A DNA stretch of 39,016 bases from a virus. The stretch spans positions 1-39,016 of IMG/VR virus record IMGVR_UViG_3300033571_010538, one strand, 5' to 3'. Shown piece by piece: positions 7,966 to 17,120 of the stretch (position 1 is its first letter; each line of letters opens with the position of its first letter). Under the pieces are notes generated by a model that did not search any database, was not told the DNA's origin, and saw nothing but the letters and a program-made list of their open reading frames with translations. Both the position numbers and the translations under genes were made by a program.

Positions 7966-9030
7966 ATGCACAAATTTATAACATCCACATACGATGCCAG
8001 TATTTACTTACAACAGCCAGAGCAAAACGCTGGTAGAGATGAGATATTGGAAGTCGGCAAACTATACTATGGCTCTATAAAAGACATAGCAAGGAGCTTA
8101 ATTAAATTCAATATAGATACATTGGAAATACCAAGTGGTTCTAAAATTTATTTAAATCTCAAATCAGCCAATGCCGAAGAAATTCCATTAGAATATACTA
8201 TATACGCTAATGCGGTTTCACAAAGTTGGTCTATGGGAACTGGCACTAAATTTGATAATATAACATCGGATGGAGTGAGCTGGAAATATAGAAACGGAAT
8301 TGATACTTGGCAAGATAACACAATAGGGGGTTCAGCTATATTTGCAGCAGGAACGACTGGTTCTGCGAATGCGGAGGGTGGTACATGGTACACTGCATCA
8401 CAATCATCTCAATCATATAATTATGAAGAATCGGATATTAGAATGGATGTGACCAACATTATAAATCTATGGAGAAGTGGTTCTATTACAAATAATGGAT
8501 TTATTATCAGACATGGATTAAATAATGAAGCAGATACATTGGATTATGGTGTATTGAAATTCTTTTCAAAAGAAACAAATACAATATACGAACCAAAATT
8601 AGAAATAGTATGGGATGATAGTACATTTGTCACCGGTAGTTTATTACCAACAACAGGTTCAGCGGAAGAAGGATATAAGGTAGTTTTAACTAATTTAAAA
8701 ACAAAATACCCAACGGATTCCACCGTTAAGATACGAGTTAAATGTAGAGATTTGTATCCATTGAAATCATTTGGGACAACATTCGAATACGACCAATCAA
8801 AATATTTACCAGATGGTTCGGCCTATTATCAATTAGAAGATTATAGAACGGGAGAAATAATATATCCATTTGGAGATTATACTAAATTGAGCTGCGATAC
8901 TACATCGAATTATTTTAATATGAGCTTAAATACATTACCAATTAACAGAGTTTATAAATTAAAAATTAAAATAGTTGAGAATGGGATATCTACTATTATA
9001 GATGATAAATTAACTTTTGAAATAATATAA
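7966..9030 (+). CDS. virion protein with DNRLRE-like beta-sandwich domain
   Basis: In this 354-residue protein the first ~220 residues resemble a DNRLRE-type beta-sandwich. They start with an FITSTYDASIYL strand and a LIKFNIDTLEIPSGSKIYL block. A Trp-rich loop and the pattern DIRMDVTNIINLWRSG--NNGFIIRH follow, as in carbohydrate-binding modules of secreted proteins. The rest (about 230-354) is beta-rich and may be an additional sandwich domain. The position right after gp6, where T4 has gp7 and gp8, suggests an outer baseplate component that could contact surface glycans. Domain recognition is from motif appearance, and the structural role is from context. Confidence 0.6.
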   Translation: MHKFITSTYDASIYLQQPEQNAGRDEILEVGKLYYGSIKDIARSLIKFNIDTLEIPSGSKIYLNLKSANAEEIPLEYTIYANAVSQSWSMGTGTKFDNITSDGVSWKYRNGIDTWQDNTIGGSAIFAAGTTGSANAEGGTWYTASQSSQSYNYEESDIRMDVTNIINLWRSGSITNNGFIIRHGLNNEADTLDYGVLKFFSKETNTIYEPKLEIVWDDSTFVTGSLLPTTGSAEEGYKVVLTNLKTKYPTDSTVKIRVKCRDLYPLKSFGTTFEYDQSKYLPDGSAYYQLEDYRTGEIIYPFGDYTKLSCDTTSNYFNMSLNTLPINRVYKLKIKIVENGISTIIDDKLTFEII

Positions 9031-9031
9031 A

Positions 9032-10174
9032 ATGACTGGATTAGAAGCAATAGCACAAAAATTGGAAGAAAAGCGAAAAACGGACTTAGAATCTATACTA
9101 AGTATTTCCGGCTCACAATCTATTGCTAAAAATCAATACAATGTTACGGTAATAGATGAGAATAATATCGCATCATCTTTACTTTTTAAAGAATTAATTA
9201 AGCCGAAGTATGATGAGGTTGAGCTCGTAAAAGCCATCGATTTAACCGTAAAAGAGCTTAAACCAAATATACCAACATCAAATTTAGAATTAGTTCCAAA
9301 ACCATTATATGATGAGGTAGTTATTCAAAACGAAGATTTGAGAAATCAAGTTGCAAGTTTGACTTTGGATGTTGATACACTAACTACAACTATAAATGAT
9401 TTAGAATCACAAGTTCAAACTGAAATAAATAATAGGTTGGGAATTGAGCAATCAAACGATGCATTGGTAAATCAGCTAACTACATTAACACAAACTATTG
9501 ATGACTTCACAAGTCAAATACAATCTGCACTTCAAAAATCCGTAGAAGAGGGAATTCTTAGAGCATCTTTACAATCGCAAAATACCGGATTTAAAGCACA
9601 GATACAGGCATTGATGAAGCAAATTGATTCATTAAATTCAATCATAGAAGGATTGCAATCTCAATTAGGAGCAGTTCAAACGCAACAAGCGATTGTACAA
9701 GGAACGCAATCGCAAGCTATGGCATCCAGCGCAGACGTACTTAATGATGTGGCAATTGTTAAATTCGAACCAAGAACAGATTTTAATAAACCAATAATTT
9801 GGGCAAGATTTAGTTCAAAGGGAAATTCTATGTGGAAAAATGGACAATCCATCACAATAACTAATAATGATAAAACTCCAATAAAAGTAGAACTAGTATC
9901 AAAGAATCCAATTAATCCCACAGGACCTGCATTTTATAAAATACCTGAAAGAACTTTTACCGTATCGCCTGGCAGTAGTAAGAATATAGAATTTGAATTA
10001 AATTATAATGCAACGTTAATGTTTGACTCACGTGATAAAACGCCCGGAGGGAGTAGTAAAAGTGTAGAATATATGGATGGAGAACTCAAAGTAATAATAA
10101 CGAGAGAAAACGGAATTAGTAAAACTAAAACTTACGCAACTGGATTTGGTAAATATCATCCAGATTCATACTAA
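9032..10174 (+). CDS. virion protein with long central coiled coil
   Basis: The 380-residue protein has three parts. An N-terminal ~90 residues includes two similar YDEVEL/YDEVVI patches. A long coiled coil (about 95-235) is rich in Gln, Leu, Asn and Ser with regular Leu/Ile spacing (VASLTLDVDTLTTTINDLES and onwards). A C-terminal beta-rich domain (about 240-380) contains IVKFEPRTDFNKPIIWARFS and SPGSSKNIEFELNY and looks like an Ig-type sandwich. This build, a rod with a terminal domain, fits a trimeric short fibre or baseplate pin. It is separated by one base from the upstream gene and six from the downstream one. No specific family is recognised. Confidence 0.6.
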   Translation: MTGLEAIAQKLEEKRKTDLESILSISGSQSIAKNQYNVTVIDENNIASSLLFKELIKPKYDEVELVKAIDLTVKELKPNIPTSNLELVPKPLYDEVVIQNEDLRNQVASLTLDVDTLTTTINDLESQVQTEINNRLGIEQSNDALVNQLTTLTQTIDDFTSQIQSALQKSVEEGILRASLQSQNTGFKAQIQALMKQIDSLNSIIEGLQSQLGAVQTQQAIVQGTQSQAMASSADVLNDVAIVKFEPRTDFNKPIIWARFSSKGNSMWKNGQSITITNNDKTPIKVELVSKNPINPTGPAFYKIPERTFTVSPGSSKNIEFELNYNATLMFDSRDKTPGGSSKSVEYMDGELKVIITRENGISKTKTYATGFGKYHPDSY

Positions 10175-10180
10175 TAAATT

Positions 10181-11425
10181 ATGAGTATTAGAAAATATAC
10201 AAACTTCGAATTAATTGAGGCAAATTTAGCAAATCAAGGGCAGTTTTTGCAAGAAAATGATAGATTTATAATCAATCAAAGTCAAATCGAAAATACTGAT
10301 TTTGGTGAATGTAGGCACGATGTAATGGAAGTGTCGGTCTACGATGTCAACAGCAATTTATTACCAATTAAAAGTGGTAAAAATGTTGCATACATTAAAA
10401 CGGGAGATATAAAAAATTATCTATATAACATCACAAATAATGTAGGACATCGTGAGTTGGCGATTGATATTGAAAAACTCCTAAATGATTTAGGATTTAC
10501 CAATGGCATTTTAAAAGTTAATATAAATTTTGTAAGAAATAAGATTGGTTCGGAAAATGAATTTAGAAAAGTATGGATACATGAAATATCTCCATCGCGA
10601 GAAGAAATTAGAATATTGCCATTGAAAGCGACGGATACTAATATTAGTAAATTGACAAGCGATGAGTTTATAAATGTAAACAATTTAAGTAAAGATTTTA
10701 AATACTACAAAGAACATATATTGAATACATTGGATTCGTTGCATTACTCATATCTAGCATCTATAACAAATTTGCTACTCAATCGGTTTGGTAACGATTT
10801 TAAGGTAGTTTTGCGTAAAGATTTTGGATTGTCGGATTTTGATGGATTTACCGAACGAATATTTTTAGATTTCAAAACTAGCATAAGATATTGGTTAACT
10901 AATAGGGAATATGATATATTGCAATCCAATTATGGAACACCATCCGTAATTAGATTTGAAGATTGTGAGGCATACGAATTTACATCATTATTGGCGGATA
11001 TGCAAAGTATTTTACGAAAATGTATAGAAAAACATACTCCTACATTAAAACGAAGAGATATTTCTATAAAAACTTTACCAAAAGAATTTGAAATTACACA
11101 ACTTCAAAAAGAATTAAAAGATTTGGTGGGTAATATTTCTATAAATGAAACAAAAGTTAGAAATGTATATAACCCAGAAAATGTTGACTTAACGGTAACT
11201 GGCGTCACCAACACACCAGTACGAGTAATACCGGTACGAGTAATTCCAATCGAGTCCCCAGAAGTAGCACCACCGAATGTAGTAGAAATATTAGACCCAC
11301 CGTCGATGGAGTCGTGGATAGATTCAAATGCACGGAGCGGAGATAATATTACGACCCCATGGCGGGGCCAAACCGGCTTTGACCCTGAATTGCGACCAGA
11401 ATTTGATAGGGAAAATATACAATAA
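10181..11425 (+). CDS. baseplate-region structural protein, unknown family
   Basis: The protein has 414 residues. The N-terminal half mixes beta strands with a VSVYDVNSNLLPIKSGKNVAY-type opening. The middle (about 165-300) is helical with conserved-looking aromatic patches (DSLHYSYLASITNLLLNRFG, IRFEDCEAYEFTSLLADM). The C-terminal ~75 residues are Pro/Val-rich and probably extended, with a short tandem repeat PVRVIPVRVIPI (DNA about 11216-11250, in which GTACGAGTAAT recurs). It is followed by a 23-base gap with an ATATTTATA motif. Location in the wedge/fibre block implies a virion protein. I cannot name a T4 equivalent, although gp8 or gp7 positions would correspond. Confidence 0.58.
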   Translation: MSIRKYTNFELIEANLANQGQFLQENDRFIINQSQIENTDFGECRHDVMEVSVYDVNSNLLPIKSGKNVAYIKTGDIKNYLYNITNNVGHRELAIDIEKLLNDLGFTNGILKVNINFVRNKIGSENEFRKVWIHEISPSREEIRILPLKATDTNISKLTSDEFINVNNLSKDFKYYKEHILNTLDSLHYSYLASITNLLLNRFGNDFKVVLRKDFGLSDFDGFTERIFLDFKTSIRYWLTNREYDILQSNYGTPSVIRFEDCEAYEFTSLLADMQSILRKCIEKHTPTLKRRDISIKTLPKEFEITQLQKELKDLVGNISINETKVRNVYNPENVDLTVTGVTNTPVRVIPVRVIPIESPEVAPPNVVEILDPPSMESWIDSNARSGDNITTPWRGQTGFDPELRPEFDRENIQ

Positions 11426-11426
11426 G

Positions 11427-11435
11427 ATATTTATA
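11427..11435 (+). promoter_or_regulatory. candidate late promoter element ATATTTATA
   Basis: This is an exact copy of the recurrent intergenic motif, located right after the stop of the 414-residue gene and 13 to 22 bases before the possible starts of the next gene. A TAAATTTG at 11444-11451 would also fit a Bacteroidota -7 element, but no matching TTTG lies at the right distance upstream. Confidence 0.5.
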
Positions 11436-11448
11436 ATAAATAATAAAT

Positions 11449-13224
11449 TTGGTAATAGTGGAAAATGATAACTTTGCATACATCTCGCCAACGGATTCAA
11501 ATGAAATAACTAACAAAGAAATTTCAATATATTTGGCATCCGATAACGGAGACGTGGAATTTTTAGAAAATGGAGAGTCAAGGGGATATGGAATAAGTAC
11601 TACTATCAGATACTCGCCTGCCACTACATTCAATTCACCAAAAAGATATGAAGTAGTTAAAAACGGACATAAGGCGACTAAATATTATCAATTATCAATT
11701 TCATCCGTTAGCCCAGCCCAATCAAACTCGATTGATGCTTACGAGCAATTTCTTTTACAAGAATACGATTTACAATCGGATGGGACATATGTTGAAGGTA
11801 ATACTAGACGTTTGGATACGGGAAAGGTAACGTTAATATTCGAATTAATCAATAAATTACCAACAATTCCTGTAATCGATTCCCCACCCGATATCGATTC
11901 CTCAATTGAATATGAAGTAGCATTTTCATCAAATTTTAGAGAAGAGTTGGCAAATAATGTAATATTAAATTACACTATATTTGCAAAAGATGGAATAATT
12001 TCGGATAGTGGAGTCGTATCATTAGCCGATGGTAATGTTATTCGAACAATAAATGGAAACAATTTAGATGGTAGGGTAGATTTTAAAATAGATTATATCA
12101 ATAAACCAAATGAATATAATTTATTAAATATATATCAAACATCAAATACCAAGCTTCTAGCGGAGAATAAGAATAGTGGATTTGATTTTACCAAATGGAA
12201 TACGCAGAATTCTGCATTTTCAGTACCGGCCGAACAACTTAAATCGGGCATAGCCGTTGTAGTCTTTTTCGAAAAAGTGATACAAGCCGCTAGACCCATA
12301 ATTAATTTAAATACTACACAATATAGTGTACAAGTTAAAGATTCCGATTTAGAAAGAGAAGTAAATATACCATTCAATACAGCTAACGCTGATACGGTAA
12401 GAGTTTATATCGATGGTAAAGAGGGAACGATAGTAATTCCTGCATCAAGCGGAGTTGCAACATTATATTTTCAGAAAGATTTTTCGGAAATATACGGAAC
12501 TAAAAAAATAGTATTAGTTGCGGAAAGTAATGTATATGGAGTAGGTGATTCTGTTATCGCATTAATCACATTTGTATCTGTAAATGATTTTCCATCAATT
12601 ACAGAAATATCATATAGTGATACAATCGATATACCATCATTTTCAGATTTTAATATTGATTTACAATACGAATATACATCATTCGCATCTTCTACCGTAG
12701 ATGTTTATTTGAAAATAAAAGATGGCAGCAACATGCCATTATTTCAAAATTTAAAACCAAACGGAAGTTTTTCTATAAATTTAAAAACTTTAAGAGATAC
12801 GTATATAAATTGGGCAGGTAGTGATAATGTAACATTGATATTCAATCCATATAACCGAAGTGGAGCTGAGGAATTAATAGGCAATGCATATGAGATACGC
12901 ACGAGTCTAACGCTACCGATATTTCAGTTGGATGAAGATATATTCACAACTGCTATTTTCGAATCATTCGTAGACGTATTAACAATAATTGAACCTGAAA
13001 AAGAAAGTAAGTATTTAACTCATTTAGCCAATTTCGATAATAATGACCAAATTCTAATTTCAAATTGGGAAAATGATGATTGGACATTATCAAAAAAAAG
13101 TATCGATGTTTTAGGGAATACTTATGTTAAGCCGGAGGATGAAGTTAAAGCGATTATATTAAAATTATATACAGCGTTACCACCAAACGTTTCAACTAAT
13201 TCTACATTTTGGATTACAAAATAA
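11449..13224 (+). CDS. large virion protein, Ig-like domains, non-ATG start
   Basis: The protein has about 591 residues. No in-frame ATG lies between the upstream stop codon (11437-11439) and the conserved-looking start of the protein. Translation therefore begins at TTG 11449 or, more plausibly, GTG 11458 (VENDNFAYISPTDSNEI). The chain is beta-rich throughout, with several ~100-residue segments that resemble Ig or fibronectin-like folds (for example around IPFNTANADTVRVYIDGKEG and SFSDFNIDLQYEYTSFASST). No membrane segment, signal peptide or enzyme motif is seen. The stop codon is immediately followed by the ATG of the 1064-residue gene. A baseplate or fibre-attachment protein is inferred from context. 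Confidence 0.6.
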   Translation: MVIVENDNFAYISPTDSNEITNKEISIYLASDNGDVEFLENGESRGYGISTTIRYSPATTFNSPKRYEVVKNGHKATKYYQLSISSVSPAQSNSIDAYEQFLLQEYDLQSDGTYVEGNTRRLDTGKVTLIFELINKLPTIPVIDSPPDIDSSIEYEVAFSSNFREELANNVILNYTIFAKDGIISDSGVVSLADGNVIRTINGNNLDGRVDFKIDYINKPNEYNLLNIYQTSNTKLLAENKNSGFDFTKWNTQNSAFSVPAEQLKSGIAVVVFFEKVIQAARPIINLNTTQYSVQVKDSDLEREVNIPFNTANADTVRVYIDGKEGTIVIPASSGVATLYFQKDFSEIYGTKKIVLVAESNVYGVGDSVIALITFVSVNDFPSITEISYSDTIDIPSFSDFNIDLQYEYTSFASSTVDVYLKIKDGSNMPLFQNLKPNGSFSINLKTLRDTYINWAGSDNVTLIFNPYNRSGAEELIGNAYEIRTSLTLPIFQLDEDIFTTAIFESFVDVLTIIEPEKESKYLTHLANFDNNDQILISNWENDDWTLSKKSIDVLGNTYVKPEDEVKAIILKLYTALPPNVSTNSTFWITK

Positions 13225-16200
13225 ATGGCTAACCCATTAGTTGAAACTATCATATTAAATGAGCAATCCGAAATTAGCTGCCCACCAATAAAGGGCCCAA
13301 ATTTCAATTTAGATATAGATTATATAACTGGAAATTCGACAAATTTCGAATCTCTGGATAGTATGATTTTAAGTGGTTCAACTTCATCCGCACAACTCGT
13401 TACTACATATTTGAGCTCTTCTATAATTAATATGCAAGAGTTGAATATAGAATATGCTAGTGGTTCTACATATTTATGGAATAATTTTACACATTTTAGT
13501 TCAGCAAAAGAACGTGTTGAAAATTTTGCATATAAAGTTCAATTAATAGAGAGATACGAAGAATTAATTGTAAGTGCATCTACGAATTACACAGGTATGA
13601 TGAGTGGTTCATATACATCATCCATATCTTCGTTGCAAGAAGTAGACAAGCAAATAATAAAGAAAAATACTATATTATCCGGCTTCGATGGATTTGAAAA
13701 ATTCTTATACACATCATCTTCATTATATACTACAAATGATACCAATTCCGTAACTTGGCCGTATGATGAAGTTGGTAGAATTTCATCTAACAATTCCGCA
13801 GTCATATTACCTTGGTATAATAATATCATAGAATTGGCAGAATCATATGATATAGAAAATCCCAATTGGCTTAGAAACAATATCCCACAATATATTGTAA
13901 ATAACGATGAAAATGAAAGTTTATTACTATTCATATCAATGATTGGGCACCATTTTGATAATATATATTTTCATACAAAATCCATAGAAAAAAGTAGAGG
14001 ATTGGGATACCGTAGTAAAGATATTTCCGATAAGATACTATTTGATGTATTGAAATCATTTAATTGGGATGCTAAGAATTTAGAATCTGATAGTAAACTA
14101 TGGCAATATGCGTTTGGAGTAGATTCAAATGGAAATCAAAAGACTGCCAATCCAGCCAAAACGCGCACATCGGAAGTTTGGAGAAGAATAGCAAATAATT
14201 TACCATATTTACTAAAACATAAAGGTACGAGGCGAGGCGTTTACGCATTGTTGGCTTGCTATGGGATACCATCATCCAATCTTTCAATTTTAGAATTTGG
14301 TGGACCAGATGTTACAACCGGTCCTAAAAGTAAATTGATATATGATACAATTACTACTGTTCTAAATTTCAATGATACTACATCCGTTTCAATGGATTGG
14401 AGAACTACCGATAAAGGCAACAAACCAAAGACTATTGAATTATTTGTTAAACCAGCATACCCATCAATGCATACTTTAATTAGTGGAAGTGGGTGGAATG
14501 TAAAATTAAGTGGTTCTACCGATAGTGAGTATGGTGCAGTAATTTTCAATTATAGTGGTTCTGCGAATATTACAACTACATCTTTACCAATATTTAATGG
14601 TAAATTTTTTGGTGTAGCAGTAAGTTCCGGCTCGAATGGATTGAAACTAGATGTAAGACAAGTTCAAAAGGAAAAGACTATATTTGAATATTCAAATACT
14701 ATAACAGCATCGGTAAGTAATTGGAATAATGGGAATACATTAAAGTTAGGTGGAAATTATAGTGGTAGTGTAGATGAGTTCAGACTATGGTCGGAAGTAT
14801 TGAATACCGATGTATTTTATGAACACGCTTCATTTCCAGAAATGATTAATGGTAATAGTATTTCAGCATCGACTAGCGATTTGTATTTTCGTTTAGATTT
14901 CGAATATCCTAAAAATTTACATGAGATAACTCCACTTATAAATGTAGATGCAAATACGTACTTTGGAAATGGATATACTAGAAATGATTTAGAACGTGGG
15001 GAATTTTTACCAATGTATTCAAATAATTCAAGTCCATTACTATATGCAACCGCAGAAGGGTTTCCGTTTGTAGGAGAGTATCCATATCAATTTGAAGTAA
15101 TTGATAGAAATGCGATATTAAGTATTCCAAACATCGGTTCTAGTCGATATTCTACCGATAAAGTTAGATTTGAATCACAAACATTGATTGGCGATTTATC
15201 ATCCAAACATCGTTCGACTGTAAAGGTAATCGAACAATCATCAAATGATTCCAATCGGGTTGGATTATGTTTTTCTCCGACGAAAGAATTGAATATTGAT
15301 ATTGCAAAATCTTTAGGTGGAGTTAATTTAGATAATTTTATCGGAGACCCATCGGATGATTACAAATCGAAGTATAGTAAATTGGATGGATTACGAAATT
15401 ATTATTTCCAAAGATTCACTGGTAGAAATATTTATGAGTATATAAATTTAATCAAACTATATGAGAAATCTATGTTTGAGGATATTAAGAATATGCTACC
15501 AGCTAGAGTCAAAGCTACCACTGGATTACTGATTGAACCACATATTTTAGAAAGAAGTAAGATAGAGCATAAGAAACCATCCGGAGATGAATATCAACAT
15601 GAAACAAACATAAAATATTCAGATACCACATTTACATCAGCCGATAATAATCAGTATAATGCGATTATTGATATGGATTTAAATGAGAGAGTTGTAGCCG
15701 AATCTAACCAATACCAAGCCACAATACATACCGCATCACTGGAAACTATAACAGCAGAGGATTATCAAAATACAGCTAATATAAATTATTTTGATGATAT
15801 TGTATTTACATCGCAGTATTATCAAACGGAAGCTATTATAGATGCGGGATTGGATGAAGTTGGATTATTATTTAAAATAGATACAGATGATGAGTATTTT
15901 ACCACAGTAATCGGTGAAAGCGAATTGGAAAATATTGGATTTGGTATTTATGCCGAAAATGGACACGCTATTAGAACATATTTTGACCCATATAATCGAA
16001 GAGTAAAAGAGAGAATCAAAATAGATTTAATTAAAGAAGAGAAAATAAAGACTACATCCAAATATAACATTGTGGTGGATGGTATGGGAGACCCAAGAGG
16101 CGGATTCGAACCCACATCTTCTATTTATTATGAAACTAAATTAAATATACAACCATATTCCAATTCAAAAGTTATAAATGCGGGAGTGGGAAATATCGTA

Positions 16201-16419
16201 GAAGTAACACCGGTATCCGGTTATCTACCAACTCATTATAGATATACAAATGATTTAACTAACGGACTGCAGAATAGTTTTTTTAGAGGATGTAAAAACA
16301 CAGCAGCGACCACATTGGACGGTTCATCTCCAATTGAATCATTCATATCCAATCCGAATACATTAAAGGTAAATGTAGCAGGAAGAAACGCATCAGAACC
16401 TATATTGGAAGTTGAATAA
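13225..16419 (+). CDS. large baseplate/fibre protein with LamG-like domain
   Basis: This 1064-residue virion protein has an N-terminal ~300 residues that are Ser/Tyr-rich and helical in part. A well-defined block follows at about 315-360 (VWRRIANNLPYLLKHKGTRR then GVYALLACYGIPSSNLSI), resembling the P2 gpI-type or gp7-like baseplate proteins of large myoviruses. Residues ~385-535 look like a laminin-G/concanavalin-type sandwich: a TIELFVKP strand, GSVDEFRLWSEVLNTDVFYE near the end, and alternating strands between. The C-terminal third contains an approximate repeat of about 30 residues (about 795-885: blocks around YNAIIDMDL, YQATIHTASL, NTANINYFDD and TEAIIDAGL). LamG domains often bind sugars, so a host-glycan contact is possible. 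Gene position supports an outer baseplate role. Confidence 0.65.
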   Translation: MANPLVETIILNEQSEISCPPIKGPNFNLDIDYITGNSTNFESLDSMILSGSTSSAQLVTTYLSSSIINMQELNIEYASGSTYLWNNFTHFSSAKERVENFAYKVQLIERYEELIVSASTNYTGMMSGSYTSSISSLQEVDKQIIKKNTILSGFDGFEKFLYTSSSLYTTNDTNSVTWPYDEVGRISSNNSAVILPWYNNIIELAESYDIENPNWLRNNIPQYIVNNDENESLLLFISMIGHHFDNIYFHTKSIEKSRGLGYRSKDISDKILFDVLKSFNWDAKNLESDSKLWQYAFGVDSNGNQKTANPAKTRTSEVWRRIANNLPYLLKHKGTRRGVYALLACYGIPSSNLSILEFGGPDVTTGPKSKLIYDTITTVLNFNDTTSVSMDWRTTDKGNKPKTIELFVKPAYPSMHTLISGSGWNVKLSGSTDSEYGAVIFNYSGSANITTTSLPIFNGKFFGVAVSSGSNGLKLDVRQVQKEKTIFEYSNTITASVSNWNNGNTLKLGGNYSGSVDEFRLWSEVLNTDVFYEHASFPEMINGNSISASTSDLYFRLDFEYPKNLHEITPLINVDANTYFGNGYTRNDLERGEFLPMYSNNSSPLLYATAEGFPFVGEYPYQFEVIDRNAILSIPNIGSSRYSTDKVRFESQTLIGDLSSKHRSTVKVIEQSSNDSNRVGLCFSPTKELNIDIAKSLGGVNLDNFIGDPSDDYKSKYSKLDGLRNYYFQRFTGRNIYEYINLIKLYEKSMFEDIKNMLPARVKATTGLLIEPHILERSKIEHKKPSGDEYQHETNIKYSDTTFTSADNNQYNAIIDMDLNERVVAESNQYQATIHTASLETITAEDYQNTANINYFDDIVFTSQYYQTEAIIDAGLDEVGLLFKIDTDDEYFTTVIGESELENIGFGIYAENGHAIRTYFDPYNRRVKERIKIDLIKEEKIKTTSKYNIVVDGMGDPRGGFEPTSSIYYETKLNIQPYSNSKVINAGVGNIVEVTPVSGYLPTHYRYTNDLTNGLQNSFFRGCKNTAATTLDGSSPIESFISNPNTLKVNVAGRNASEPILEVE

Positions 16420-16425
16420 TTTTTA

Positions 16426-16469
16426 ATATTTATAAGAAATAACAGATTTTAAAAATATTTATATTTATA
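16426..16469 (+). promoter_or_regulatory. triple ATATTTATA cluster, candidate strong late promoter
   Basis: Three exact copies of ATATTTATA lie in a 69-base gap: 16426-16434, 16455-16463 and 16461-16469, the last two overlapping by three bases. The nearest ends 19 bases before the ATG at 16489. It is the densest occurrence of the motif and sits before an abundant-looking virion gene. Confidence 0.55.
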
Positions 16470-16488
16470 AACAAAGAATAATAAAAAA

Positions 16489-17112
16489 ATGGGATACTTA
16501 TCGAACACAGATTTGACAGTTGATGCAATTCTAACTAAAAAAGGTAGAGAAAAACTCGCAGCAGGTCAAGGATTAAACATCACACAATTTGCATTAGCAG
16601 ATGATGAAATAGACTACTCACTTTATGAGCCAGCACATCCATTAGGTTCAGCTTACTATGATTCAGCGATACGAAGTATACCTGTATTAGAAGCTAATCC
16701 GGATGAAACACAGGTTATGAAGTATAAATTAGTAACTTTGCCAAAAAACACAACTCGTATTCCAATCGTAGAGTTCGGTGTTCCTAATATATCCGTAAAT
16801 CAGAGAAGTGGGGAAGTAGCACTTTCACCAACCACATCCCCAGCTGGAAACAGACGGATGGGATATACACTCATATTAGCTAATAAAAATGCCGGTGATA
16901 TCGTTGGAGAAGGAGTTAGCACAGATGTTGGAACAGTTCCAATATTCATTGGAGATGATGTATCTGCAACAGCTGCCGTATCAAAAGGATTGACTTTTAA
17001 ATTTATACCAAATCCATCGTTAACTTCGACTATCAGAACGACTATAACCGTATATGGTAACGAAACAGGTGGTTCACAAACAATTCCAGTAACCATAACA
17101 TACGTTCAATAA
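16489..17112 (+). CDS. virion structural protein of the 'TKKGREKLA' type
   Basis: This 207-residue protein begins with LSNTDLTVDAILTKKGREKL, followed by GLNITQFALADDEIDYSLY. That N-terminal pattern recurs in structural proteins of many large marine and Bacteroidota phages as far as I can recall. The remainder is beta-rich with no Cys. The N-terminal block likely mediates docking to the particle. The gene has a triple promoter-like element and an A-rich leader (AATAATAAAAAAATG), suggesting high expression, so a major virion component such as a tail or neck decoration protein is plausible. The exact position in the virion is not known to me. Eight bases separate it from the next gene. Confidence 0.65.
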   Translation: MGYLSNTDLTVDAILTKKGREKLAAGQGLNITQFALADDEIDYSLYEPAHPLGSAYYDSAIRSIPVLEANPDETQVMKYKLVTLPKNTTRIPIVEFGVPNISVNQRSGEVALSPTTSPAGNRRMGYTLILANKNAGDIVGEGVSTDVGTVPIFIGDDVSATAAVSKGLTFKFIPNPSLTSTIRTTITVYGNETGGSQTIPVTITYVQ

Positions 17113-17120
17113 TATAAACT

